A stretch of 64,000 bases of DNA, from NCBI GenBank assembly GCA_013399855.1, contig VXAY01005020.1:1-64000 (forward strand). Direction: 5' to 3'. Position 1 is the first letter of the stretch. Every line of letters begins with the position of its first letter. Origin of the DNA: Oxyruncus cristatus (Eukaryota > Chordata > Aves > Passeriformes > Cotingidae). A program made the position numbers and the translations under genes. Below the pieces are notes generated by a model. That model was not told the origin of the DNA. It saw only the letters and a program-made list of their open reading frames with translations, and did not search any database. Shown here piece by piece: positions 53,574 to 63,111 of this stretch.

Positions 53574-56445
53574 ATAGTTTACCACCCCTGATTGCAGCAA
53601 GTGAAACAATAAATCTAGCCTTCTACTGCAGGTCAAATAAAATCTTAACACATTTAGGGGACTGGGGAGGACTCAGTAGACAAAAATAATTACAGTACTA
53701 AAGAAATATAATAGGCTATACTGGCCTAAATCCTTCCTGTTGTTTCCATGCTTTTTTCCCCCCACTGTTTTTGTACAAACACGTTAAAAGAGGATTAATC
53801 TCATATAGACTTAGTGGTGGATGAAGGGGCAGGAGAGGCAACAGTCTATAAAGAAAAAAAAAAAACAGGCAAAAATAAAAGCTGAAGAGGAAAACTGATT
53901 AAATTTCAAGCAGAGCACCTTCATTTCCATCAAGATCTCTGCTGTTTCTCAAAGTTTTGGAAAGGTTTTCTCATGACAGAATGGATTGTTTTTCCTGTTG
54001 CACTTTTTTTCAGTCTGTCTACAAGTAGTTGTTGAAATAGATTTAAATGTGCAAATGGTATTTTGAATAGAGTCTGGAAACATCAGAAATGACAAAAAAA
54101 CCAAAACCAAACAAAACAAAAAAACAAACAACCTCCCCCCTCTTTAAAATGGAAAAGAATGCAAAACAGGATAAGCAAACATGCCAGTTGTGAGAAGAAC
54201 TGGGAAGTTCCTTCTGGTGTTTGCTGTAGCAGAAATTTAGTTCTTTCTAGAACTCCAGTAGACATTGATGCTCACTAGTAATTGTATATCACTCATTAAT
54301 GTGTATTTAGTGACAGTGGTACACATGTACTTGGTACACATACATGTTCTTCATGAACACAAAGATGTTTTCCAGAAAGCAAACACAAGTCTTGAGAATC
54401 AAAACACTCTCTGACTTAATTCAACTGATACATACTGTTGGATGGACACCCTCTGTCCTTCAATATGTTGTTTGTTCAATTTAGCAAGCTGTGATGTTTT
54501 TCAAAAGCAATAAAGCCTCCACAAAATATCTAACCTCTATTAATGTGAAGTAATTCACTAATAGCTGTAATGGTGTGGTACAGGACTAATCTACACTCCA
54601 TGTCCCTCCGATTCCTAAAAATTTTTTAGCTACCACAAGAATTTAAGAGCTTTTTACTCCTCTAACAGCACCAGTTCTTGCCTACAATACGTCTGCACAA
54701 CTTCCTTGTCTGACTGGACCTGCTTCTTTTCCAGCTTATGCCTCAGCTGCCTTGAAGACAACATTGCAGAAACTTAGTGTCTGAAGTCCAAACTAGTTAC
54801 TGGAGGTCAACATTATTTCTCTTTTCCCATTTCAAAGCCATGTCCTAGATACAGACTTGATAGCTTTGTGGAAGACAAATTCCAACTTTATGCCCTTCCA
54901 TAGAGAAAGCAAGCAATAGTCATCCAAGTTCATTAAGACTTCTAAGGAGAAGTCTTAAGACTATCATACAGATTTTGTGCTACTTTTTATTAAACTATCT
55001 CACAAGCCTTAGACAATTAGACTGCGAATTAATTTCTCTGAGACAGCAGGGAACTCTGAGACTGGCACCTCTGTCTTCTTTGATGAGAAGGAGAAAAAGC
55101 TGAGTGTATCATCAAAGAAGCTTTCATGGAGCTCTGAGGTTTCTGTAACTAAGTTCAACTAACTACCCACATTGCCTAATTTCCTCATGAGGTATTTAAC
55201 ATTATGTTCTGAAAATCAGAGCCTGTGAACAACAAAGGTTTGGAGAGACAACACTCAGTATGGAAGGTCTGCCTGGAGAAATAAAATTCTAGCCAGAACC
55301 TCACTGGATCCTCACAAAAAGAAAAGAGAGGGGAGAAAGTAAGGAGCTATGTGATGAAAATTAAAAACATCAGCATATTCAAAAGGAAACAAAGGCATAA
55401 CAAATTCCCTCAGTAGCCCTGTCCTCACTACAGATATGGTGTTAGCAAATTCCTCTCAGCTAAAGAAAGCAATTATATTTGTCACAAGGGGACACTGAAC
55501 TGTTTCAGTAGAATTGTTCTTACTTGCCGCTGTACATTGCTGATAAAGTAACCATTACATAAAAAATAACCAATGTCAATAATATTTACCATGGACAATT
55601 GTAGCAAGGACTCAGTTTTGACAGAGAGTTTATTATATGCTGTGCACTGGCATGTGTGACTGGTCCTGAAAGTGCTGTCCCTGAAACTGCTACAGTTGGT
55701 ATGTTATTCATATTCTTTCACACCTTTGTCTACACAGCATATGCATGCCTACCCCTCAAACCCAGGAAAAATAGCTGGACATCATTTTTCATCAGTTCTG
55801 TATTTCTCTAGAAGCTTGAAAATTCTCCTGATCTGTCCTTAGACATGTTTTTGAACACTTTTCCTTTTAAGAGCTTCAGCTATACCCAGCTTTGTTAATT
55901 TGACAAAAATGTAATGCAAGTAGCATCCTTCTAAAAGGGGAAGATCCACATTAAAGTGACCTACTCACTCCTAAATATCTTAATCAAAGTGTTTGGCCCA
56001 CGTGCTTATGAATCAGCTGAACAGGAGGGATCAAAAAAAGTTTCCAGAAGGCTGTCTTGAGTCAAGTATATCACAAGTTACAGATCTGTTTCAAGGGTTC
56101 TCTCTCCCATTCGCAATTCGTCAAGAATGTGGGAAATTTGACAAAGAGCTTGAGCTGAAATTGCAGGTAGCAACCTTATCCCTCCAAAAATCTCCCTTCC
56201 AATAAAAGAAGAGAATGTCTAAAAGGCACTTTGCTCCCACAGTTACTTAGAAAAGAAAAAAACCCATTCAACCCACCCACCCCAGAAACCCCCCAACAAA
56301 ACCACATTATTAATTAGACACATATCCCTGCTATTCTAAAAGTAATTAAATTAGAAGTACATGGAATAAGACCCGTGACATGCTAATGATGGCTGTGACC
56401 TACTGTTTGTGATATGTATGTGTGTGTAGATAAATATAAATATGT
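53574..56445. other. gene-free interval
   Basis: No gene is seen. An A-rich (CAAA)n stretch followed by a C run lies at 54091-54140, and a TG/TA-rich stretch lies just before the next CR1 (about 56405-56445). Confidence 0.4.
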
Positions 56446-56673
56446 ATAAGGAAGAAATTCTTTACTGTGAGGGTGGGGAGGCCCTGGCACAGGTTACCCA
56501 GAGAAGCTGTGGCTTCCACATGCATGGAAGTGTTCAAGACCAGGTTGAACAAGGATTTGAGCAACCTGGTCTTGGGGAAGGTGTCCCTGCCCATGGCAAG
56601 GTGGGTTGGAACACGATGAGCTTTAAGGTTCCTTCCAGCCTAAGCCATTCTATGGTGCCATGATTTTATGATA
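56446..56673 (+). mobile_element. CR1 LINE 3' fragment
   Basis: Forward piece from 'aggaagaaattctttactgt' through 'ggaagtgttcaagaccaggt', 'cccatggcaaggtgggttgg' and 'gctttaaggttccttccagc' to the terminus tatggtgccatgattttatg. About 230 bases, non-coding. Confidence 0.92.
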
Positions 56674-58798
56674 TCTGCAATGTATAAAATGTGAACCAGT
56701 CATCCATGAAATTCCCTCTGATGTTCACTTTTAGCTGTTAGGAAGTGCCTCTCTGCCCTCAAGCTGACGGAGAGTGGCTCAACATCTTCCTGAGCAAAGG
56801 GGAAGCCTGTCTGTTTCCCTTCTCCCAAGAGAAGGATGTTGTTCTCCCCACTCCCATGCAGAAATCAGCATTATAGCTTCATATGCTTGCTAACCTTCCT
56901 CCTCTCTCCTGGAAGATAAGAGAGTCAATCTGATATTCTCACACCCAGTGTTAGTCACCTAGTCACTTATGAGATTTGGTAAAGCACAGAAGAAATAAAA
57001 CGTTGCTTAGGAGAGTCATGTAGGTGCAGAATGTGCCATTTATGAGGCTGTGCATATCATGCTGTTGATATCTCCGAGGTGGGGAGAAACAGTTTTCAAA
57101 TCCTGAACATTAACAGTGTTAGTATCAACCAAAATTTTGACTTTTGGTTCCTCAAGATATTGTTATTTTCAAAAAAACAGGTTACGTGTTCTCATACCTT
57201 TGCAATCATAATTTTTTATTTAGGAGGGTTTTCATTCTGTGTCTAGTCCAGCTTTACAGTGCCTTATTTGGAATAGACTAGATATTTTAATTTAGTGCAT
57301 AAGAAGGTTGGTCTGTATGACAAAATTCCAAGTACTAGTTTATTCTAAAGAGGAAATCAATAGAGAACAATTCCAATTCAATGAATAAATTCTGGAAGAT
57401 TAAAGAACTTGTCTCACATATCATATGTTGCTTAAAATAAGTTCCAAATTATGCCATCTTAAAAAAATCTGTATTTTAAGAACTTGAATATAAACAGTTT
57501 TATTTTCCAAACAATTATTAGTAAAACTGATATTATTCCAACATAGATCAAATGAAATACCATAGAGTTCTTTTCTTTAGCATTCCAAATATTAATTCCA
57601 TTCTGCTGTTTAGCACTGAAAATTGTTTCCATAGACACTTATTTGACATTAAAGATACAGACCAAGTATAGACCAGGTTGACAAAAAAACCCCAACAAAC
57701 CAACAAAATGTCCCAAATCTGACAATTGTTTGGACATTAGACTGAAGCTGAACACTAAATAATTAACATGCAGGCAGACTTAGTGCTGTTTCAATAAACC
57801 AGTCATCAACAATGTACCTGTTAGCATTGCTAAAATTACACAGTTGTAAAAGTTGCAAGGATTGGCCTTCCAAAGACACATTTCATGAAAGAATGTAAAC
57901 ACTGGGAATTGCTTTTCATAAGAGACTTGTACTGCTTACAATTGTGTAACAAATCCAAAATTCCTAGGAAAATCCCATGATGAAGACTTTTCAAGGGTCT
58001 ATGAAAGCTCCATGTATCTTGAAACAATAAAGGAAACTGTGTACTAGGCCTTAATTTATTGCTTTGTTAAATTAATTGCTTCCCAACAACTTTCCTTCTA
58101 TTGAGATGCAAATGTGGGAAGTAAAAGGTGGAAGTTGAAAATACCACAGAAGAATTCATCCCTAAAGGAGGAATCTGAGATGTGTTCTTACCACCTGTGA
58201 GATGTTAGCAGCAAGTTGTGAATAGATCTGATAAAATTAGTACGTATTGGTTGGATAATGCAGCTGTTGCAATGTAACTTTTGGCTTACATGAGGCTTAT
58301 TCATGATCTATTTTTATGATTTTCAAAATCCAGCAAAATAAAAAAGGACCACTGTCTAATCGTTACCATACTGTTGATTCAAAAGCTATTTGCAGTGCAC
58401 TCAAGAAGCAATTCCCTCTTCTGTCCTCCCCCTCTCCAGTCCTCCTTGCTTAAGCCCTCGAGTGCTTCTAGTTATAGCATTTGTTTTCTAAAATTAAACT
58501 TGGATCCACCTTAAAGCTCATAGTTTAGAGAATCTGGATAAATGAAATGCCATTTAAAACATCCCAATGTCATCCCTTTCCTGTGCTCTTCCTTTCGTAT
58601 ACACTACCAGAGTACAACCTTGTCACTTGTCTAAATGTTTAAGGCAGCGTTTACTTTTATACTCTTCTCTGTTTACATATCTTTTTTTTTTTTAACTTTA
58701 AATATTTACCTTTTAGTTGTTGTTGTTGTTCTCCACATATAAGAAAGCACAAGTGAATTCCACAAATGCCCATGGATATTCAATGTATAGTGATTTGA
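56674..58798. other. non-coding interval
   Basis: No gene is seen. A (GTT)5 microsatellite lies at 58716-58730. Confidence 0.4.
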
Positions 58799-58841
58799 CT
58801 TCTAAGGTCCCTTCCAACCCAAAACATTCTATGATTCCATG
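58799..58841 (+). mobile_element. minimal CR1 tail
   Basis: Only 43 bases: 'taaggtcccttccaacccaa' followed by acattctatgattccatga. This is one of the most strongly truncated copies here. Confidence 0.8.
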
Positions 58842-60007
58842 AAACAAATAATAAAACTAAAGGTGACAAATGGACCCAGGACTTTTTTAATTCCCCCACT
58901 GTAATACCATCAAAATAGACAAATGGAATTCCTGTTGACACAAGAATAACTGAAAAGATTCTCAGCACCTTAAAAGAAAAACATAATCTGTGTGTTATGA
59001 AGGGATTCGTCACCTCACTCACACCTGAACTCAAGTCCCCTGGGTGTCAAAGGATCCTCCTTATTATCACCATCCAAAGAAATTCAGCCCAAGTAGTGGG
59101 TACGTTATACAAAATCAAACTTTATGGACTACAGCCTGATTCACAGATTCCAAGTGCAGTTTTATCATGGGCTATTTTTACACTTTGTGTAAATAACACA
59201 GGTAATTACAATACAGGTAAAATACCATTTTCATGTATATGAACACACACATGTCTTAGAACACGCTGAAATTTAAATCAAAGGAAAGATTCCTGGGTTG
59301 ATATGATGGAGCTGAAATCTTTCTTGCGGTCCTACAAGCTTCGTGGGAAAAAATCCCAAGAGCAATGCATTTTCTATGTTAATATCATGTGGGAAACCAC
59401 CTGAACCTGGTCTCACTTGACCTGCCTGAAGAAGCAGTTACATGAAGCAGTTCAGAACAGAAAGAATGACAAATAATGGTCCGTATCATGGCAGCATTGC
59501 AGGGAATTCGCGAGCAAACACTGTAGTAATTTCACTGTTTCCAAATGGTTACTCTGTTCTATTTTGGTCTTACTAAAACACTTAATTTCCTCTCCAGAGT
59601 CATCTGTAAAATTCATTTTTGATCTCCTTGGTCCCCTTTTTGGGTAATTTGTGTATTCCAATGTCTGTGTCCTATTTAGTTACTTGTATAGTGCATTGTT
59701 TTGCAGTTACATTAACACTCACAGTCTAAAAATACAATGCCTGTTCACCAGCTTTCCTGACTCTTTGCCAAAAGTGTATTTTTTTTTTTTTTTTTTTTTT
59801 TGTACAACAGTGGGTAAACTCATCACAGGAAAAGAAGAAGTAAAGTTTTCTTTGTCCCACTTTTTGTCTCAGCATAGGTAAAGTAAAAATTGGGTCTATT
59901 GTGAGAGATGATCCTTCTCGGAAATAGTAATTTAAGGTTTAACAAACACTAGATAACTTCATGTTGTTGTGAAAATTAACTAGAATTAAACATACAATGT
60001 GAATGGC
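58842..60007. other. non-coding interval
   Basis: No gene is seen. A T23 tract lies at 59779-59801. Confidence 0.4.
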
Positions 60008-60325
60008 AGATGGGAGCCTCAGTGCCCCTTAACAGAGAGTCACCCACTATGATCACTCGACATTTCTTTTTACTGTAACCACCTTGTGCTCCTGGTGCAG
60101 GTTCTCCTTGTTGGCCTTGTTCCTGGACATCTAAAGCCTTTAAAGCATCATATCTGGTTTTGGTCTGGATGTTGGAGGGTGGAGATTGAATTGGAGCCCC
60201 TGCTTTTGTAGGTCACCAGGGTCAAGGGTATCTCAGGGTCAGTGATATCCACTGTAGGTGGATGGTTCTGAAGCCACGTATCTATCTCTGTTTCAGCCCC
60301 TCTGATACTGCACAGCCTGTTAACT
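60008..60325 (-). mobile_element. CR1 LINE ORF1 fragment with GDSL esterase motif
   Basis: The minus strand encodes part of CR1 ORF1, the protein with a GDSL/SGNH-type esterase domain described for CR1-like retrotransposons. In N-to-C order I read EIDTWLQNHPPTVDITDPEI (one frame), then, after a frameshift near 60210, APIQSPPSNIQTKTRYDALK and KKKCRVIIVGDSLLRGTEAP (60009-60068). The catalytic-serine motif GDSLLRG (codons at about 60024-60044) is intact, but the rest of the esterase domain is missing beyond 60008. Most CR1 copies are 5'-truncated and lack ORF1, so an isolated ORF1 piece without ORF2 implies an internally deleted or fragmented long copy. It cannot make a working protein. Confidence 0.85.
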
Positions 60326-60402
60326 GCTAATAGTTAATGATTAATTCAGATATTAACAGTTAATTTAGCTATTTAATTGTTAATTTAACTATTAAATTAA
60401 CC
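60319..60402 (+). repeat. TTAA/TTAAT-rich cryptic repeat
   Basis: Imperfect iterations of gttaat/ttaatt/attaa over about 85 bases, directly abutting the CR1 ORF1 fragment. Confidence 0.7.
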
Positions 60403-61484
60403 CAATTGGTAATGACTGTGAATATGCTTAGAGCTGTACTTGGAACAGCTACAAAATCCCACAAAAGTGTATACATAAGAATGGGTTGGCACATATTAAC
60501 CAATATGGTCTGCGTTTGAACATCTGTGTCATCATGAATCACAGGAACCTGTTGAGAATATCTTCCCATATAACATCTTTTTTTTTTGACAGCTATTATT
60601 AGATTATAGCCTTTATCTGTAATTTTTTTTCTTTAAAAATACTTTGAGTAGAAGTTTGAGAATAGAGAAGGAGTTCTAAAATACTTCTAAATTTTGCAGC
60701 AAGCATTCAACCCACAGTTATGGTATATTAGTGGAATGAAAATATTCATCTTCTTTTGTGAATTTTCCAGAAGGAATAATTATTTTTTTTCAGGAGAGCA
60801 TTAAGTTTGTCAGATTGCAAATTTTACTCTTTGACCTCTGGTATGTCTGCTTACCTTTTGTGTTTCATCCAGTGAGCTGAGACAATAAAGATGTTTGCGA
60901 GTTTGATTATAATTGCAGTAATTTTTTTAAAAATGAGGTATTCAAAGCAATATATAATATAAATTATATTTTTAAATTGGTTTTCCTACAGATTGATACA
61001 TACTCAATTGCCATGATTCTTGAGTTCCTGGGCTTATGGTCAATTTGAGCTGTTTTCAAAACACTGAAAAACTCCACAGAGCCATTTATTTCTGAGCTCA
61101 GTTTACTTTGCTAATTCATAAATCTGTCTTATACACCTGATAAATAAAGATGAGAATAGTATACCTATAAACTACAGGGTAGGTAAGTTTCTCAGCCACT
61201 TCCTTATATATCCATGAGACATATATACTAAGGAAAACAAAATGGAAAACAATGTCTATTCATTACACATTATATACAAAGACTTTAGAAGAAGCAAACT
61301 GTATGTCTGTTTTTAACAAAGTAATTATGGATGTGGAAATTTTGGAAACAGATAAATATGAATAATTTAGAAGCCACAACACTTAAGCATCCCTGGACAC
61401 TTCCAGCCCCAGAAACCTGAAGCAAGTGGAAACTAAAACACTGCAAATGCTGCAAGGGCCCAAAGCAAATGCAAAGAGAGCTGG
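60403..61484. other. AT-rich non-coding interval
   Basis: No gene or repeat family is recognised. A 66-codon minus frame at 60369-60569 is unclassified. This interval lies immediately downstream of the predicted 3' end of the minus-strand gene-like locus. Confidence 0.4.
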
Positions 61485-61500
61485 GGTGTGAAAAAGACTG

Positions 61501-61506
61501 TTTATT
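61501..61506 (-). terminator. polyadenylation signal AATAAA
   Basis: Canonical hexamer on the minus strand (plus TTTATT). U-rich and GU-containing sequence follows within about 15-60 nt downstream, as expected of a cleavage region. It lies 37 nt beyond the last UGUANAUA site. Confidence 0.55.
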
Positions 61507-61564
61507 GACAGAAGAGGAACAAAACCAACCAACTATGGAATGTATTTACAATATAAGAATCTTT

Positions 61565-61571
61565 ATAAAAA
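61565..61571 (-). promoter_or_regulatory. CPE-like element TTTTTAT
   Basis: On the RNA strand UUUUUAU, the canonical cytoplasmic polyadenylation element bound by CPEB. It lies 58 nt upstream of AATAAA, within the range required for cytoplasmic polyadenylation, and between two UGUANAUA sites. Confidence 0.4.
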
Positions 61572-61637
61572 TGTATTTACAATTGGACTTATAGCAAAAA
61601 AATCTATCCAATATATTTACAGGAGGTCAACAAAACA

Positions 61638-61644
61638 ATTAAAA
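61638..61644 (-). promoter_or_regulatory. CPE-like element TTTTAAT
   Basis: UUUUAAU on the RNA strand, a second accepted CPE form. It lies 2 nt downstream (in RNA direction) of the TGTACATA Pumilio site, so a CPE/PUF pair is formed. Confidence 0.4.
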
Positions 61645-62037
61645 CATATGTACAAAAGGGTGATTTTCTTCTCTGGCGTGTCCGTCAGTCCTGGAAGAAA
61701 AGTGAGGGAACGGTCATTCCAGTCAAGCTCTGCTGGATGCTCCATGTGCCACCAGCCTGGGACCAGCTGGGCAGAATGGGCCTCTGCCACCAGGACTGAG
61801 CCTGGTTGGGGATGGGAACTGAGCCCCAGGTGGTGGGACAGGGGTTGTGTGCCCCAAAGCAGGAGCAGGGCAGGGAAGGGGTGGTGGTTGTGCCACCAGA
61901 ATCCAGGGATGAGGCACTGTGTCCCTGAGCGAGCTCACTCAGCCCAGCCCAGCCCCAGCCTGGCAGCAAGAGACCCACTCTCCCTGTGGGCAGGGGATGG
62001 GGCGTACGTGCCTGTCCTGCTGCTGGAGGGTCTGTCC

Positions 62038-62274
62038 TCAGCCCAAAATCATCTCCTCCTCCTCGTCCTGCTGATCGACATCCATCTCCTCCAGATCCTC
62101 TTCCAAGTCGATCTCCATCTCCTCCACATCTTCTAAATCAATCTCCATCATTTCTTCCACATCCACTACCGTGTCAACCTCCATCTCCTCTTCCGTGTCT
62201 CTCTTAACCTGCATCAGGTGGCACAACTCAGAGAGGGGTCCCTGTCCCACAACACCATCCCCACAGTGCTCCAT
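62038..62274 (-). CDS. unrecognised protein with four 11-residue acidic repeats
   Basis: A 78-codon minus frame begins at an ATG with G at -3 and +4. The same frame stays open 5' to 62478, adding about 68 Pro/Ala/Ser-rich codons without another ATG, so an upstream exon may supply the true start. The C-terminal part (62053-62184) is four tandem 11-residue units: MEVDTVVDVEE, MMEIDLEDVEE, MEIDLEEDLEE and MDVDQQDEEEE, followed by MILG and stop. It is probably a soluble, strongly acidic tail, possibly helical or histone/RNA-binding-protein interacting, but that is speculation. It lies in a GC-rich block unlike its surroundings, upstream of a 3'-UTR-like segment on the same strand. No family recognised. 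A chance frame or decayed gene remains possible. Confidence 0.35.
   Translation of the reverse strand: MEHCGDGVVGQGPLSELCHLMQVKRDTEEEMEVDTVVDVEEMMEIDLEDVEEMEIDLEEDLEEMDVDQQDEEEEMILG
62053..62184 (-). repeat. four tandem 33-bp units coding acidic repeats
   Basis: In-frame minisatellite-like array: each 33-bp unit encodes M, then E or D at nearby positions, and ends in EE. Units differ at the DNA level by several substitutions while keeping the M-x-[VI]-D...EE pattern. Confidence 0.7.
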
Positions 62275-62575
62275 CCCACCCGGGCAGTCGGGGGTCGCAG
62301 CTCCATGGAACGGCGCTGTACCTTCTTTGGGACGAGGGTGCCCATCCTGCAGGGGTGGATGCCGAGCTCCAGACAGCAGGTGGAGTTCCGGACTGGCGGG
62401 CGGAGCAGGGGCAGCTGACGAGGGCGCGCTGGCACAGCCGACGGCAGCGCTGGCAGCAGGCGAATGGCTGCGTTGTGCTCATCGCCGGGCACTCGCAGTT
62501 CCAGCTGGAACACGGGCTCTGGGAGCTCTGATGTCACAGGAGGCCCGGGGCCACTCCACCGTGGGTGATGGGGAC
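62214..62575 (-). other. competing open frame in the GC-rich block
   Basis: A different minus frame is open from inside the upstream CR1 (62747) to 62214. Its unique part (below 62576) reads as a plausible protein, for example ELPEPVFQLELRVPGDEHNA and CRMGTLVPKKVQRRSMELR, and ends 30 codons before the acidic repeat begins in the other frame. Either this is the real coding frame, shifted into the acidic frame by an indel or a splice, or it is a GC-rich shadow. A third frame (62228-62482, Cys/Trp-rich) is also open and less protein-like. Confidence 0.3.
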
Positions 62576-63048
62576 CACAGAGTGATGGAACTGTGCAGTG
62601 GTTTGGCTTGGAAAGGACCCTAAAAATCACCTCCTTCCAACCTGACCAGCCTTCCATCAGACCAGGTTGCTCTGGACTCCGTCCAACTGAGCCTTGAATG
62701 CTGGCAGGGATGGGGCATCCACAGCCTCTCTGGACAACCTGTGCCACTGCCTCACCATCCTCCGAGTAAAGACTATTTTCCTAAAACCCAATCTAACCCT
62801 ACCCTTTTTCAGTTTGACCCCATCCCCTCTTGTCCTGTGGCTACAGTTCCTGATGAAGAGTCCCTCTCCAGCTTCATTGTAACCCTCTTCACAGACTGGG
62901 AGGTTGCTCTGAGGTCTCCACACTAACTTCTCCAGGTTGAACAGCCCTAAGTTTCTCAGTCTATGTTCATAGGGGAGGTGCTCTAGTTGCCTGTGCAACT
63001 TTGTGGCCTCCTCTGGACTTGCTCCAACGTCAATATCATTCCTGTAAT
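62576..63048 (-). mobile_element. CR1 LINE 3' fragment upstream of the gene-like locus
   Basis: Reverse CR1: the plus strand reads 'gtggtttggcttggaaagga', 'gccttgaatgctggcaggga', 'cagcctctctggacaacctg', then ORF2 codons. The minus frame (about 62657-62998) encodes YEHRLRNLGLFNLEKLVWRP and RTRGDGVKLKKGRVRLGFRK, typical of the CR1 ORF2 C-terminus. It is in the same orientation as the gene-like locus and ends directly at its 5' side. Confidence 0.92.
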
Positions 63049-63111
63049 GGAGATGGGCTATTTGATGACAACAAATATTATCTACTTACACTTTCGTTTT
63101 GTTGGCCCAAC

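Larger units (their letters stand above)
61543..61654 (-). promoter_or_regulatory. cluster of four Pumilio response elements (UGUANAUA)
   Basis: On the minus strand, perfect 8-mers occur at 61543-61550, 61574-61581 and 61614-61621 (all TGTAAATA) and at 61647-61654 (TGTACATA). All four fit the PUF/Pumilio consensus UGUANAUA. At this base composition I estimate about 0.03 expected by chance in 112 bases. Two of them share a longer ttgtaaatacatt context and may derive from a short duplication. Pumilio binding in 3' UTRs represses translation or destabilises mRNA and is prominent in germ cells and oocytes. Confidence 0.5.
61485..62037 (-). other. predicted 3' UTR of the minus-strand gene-like locus
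   Basis: From the stop codon of the acidic frame to about 20 nt past AATAAA. The first 330 bases are GC-rich. The last 200 abruptly become AT-rich and carry the Pumilio-type and CPE-like elements listed separately. A splice-acceptor-like site (ccctcacttttcttccag, exon start at 61690 on minus) lies at that compositional boundary, so the AT-rich part may be a separate last exon. No genomic poly(A) follows the signal, arguing against a processed retrocopy. Confidence 0.4.

Noticed and set aside
9442..58113. About ten perfect octamer (ATGCAAAT) sites spread over the window
   Set aside because: My composition-based expectation is about four. The excess is mild, the sites are scattered, and no cluster is seen.
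61685..61978. 97-codon minus frame downstream of the acidic frame
   Set aside because: It lies in the predicted 3' UTR, has no family resemblance and ends at the acceptor-like site. It is probably a GC-rich chance frame.
61540..62136. 198-codon plus-strand open frame over the GC-rich block
   Set aside because: Its start lies in the AT-rich 3'-UTR-like segment, its end is the antisense of the acidic repeats (Leu/His/Ile-rich), and the polyadenylation and Pumilio motifs support the minus strand.
62687..62998. 113-codon minus frame as a host gene
   Set aside because: The residues match the C-terminal region of CR1 ORF2.
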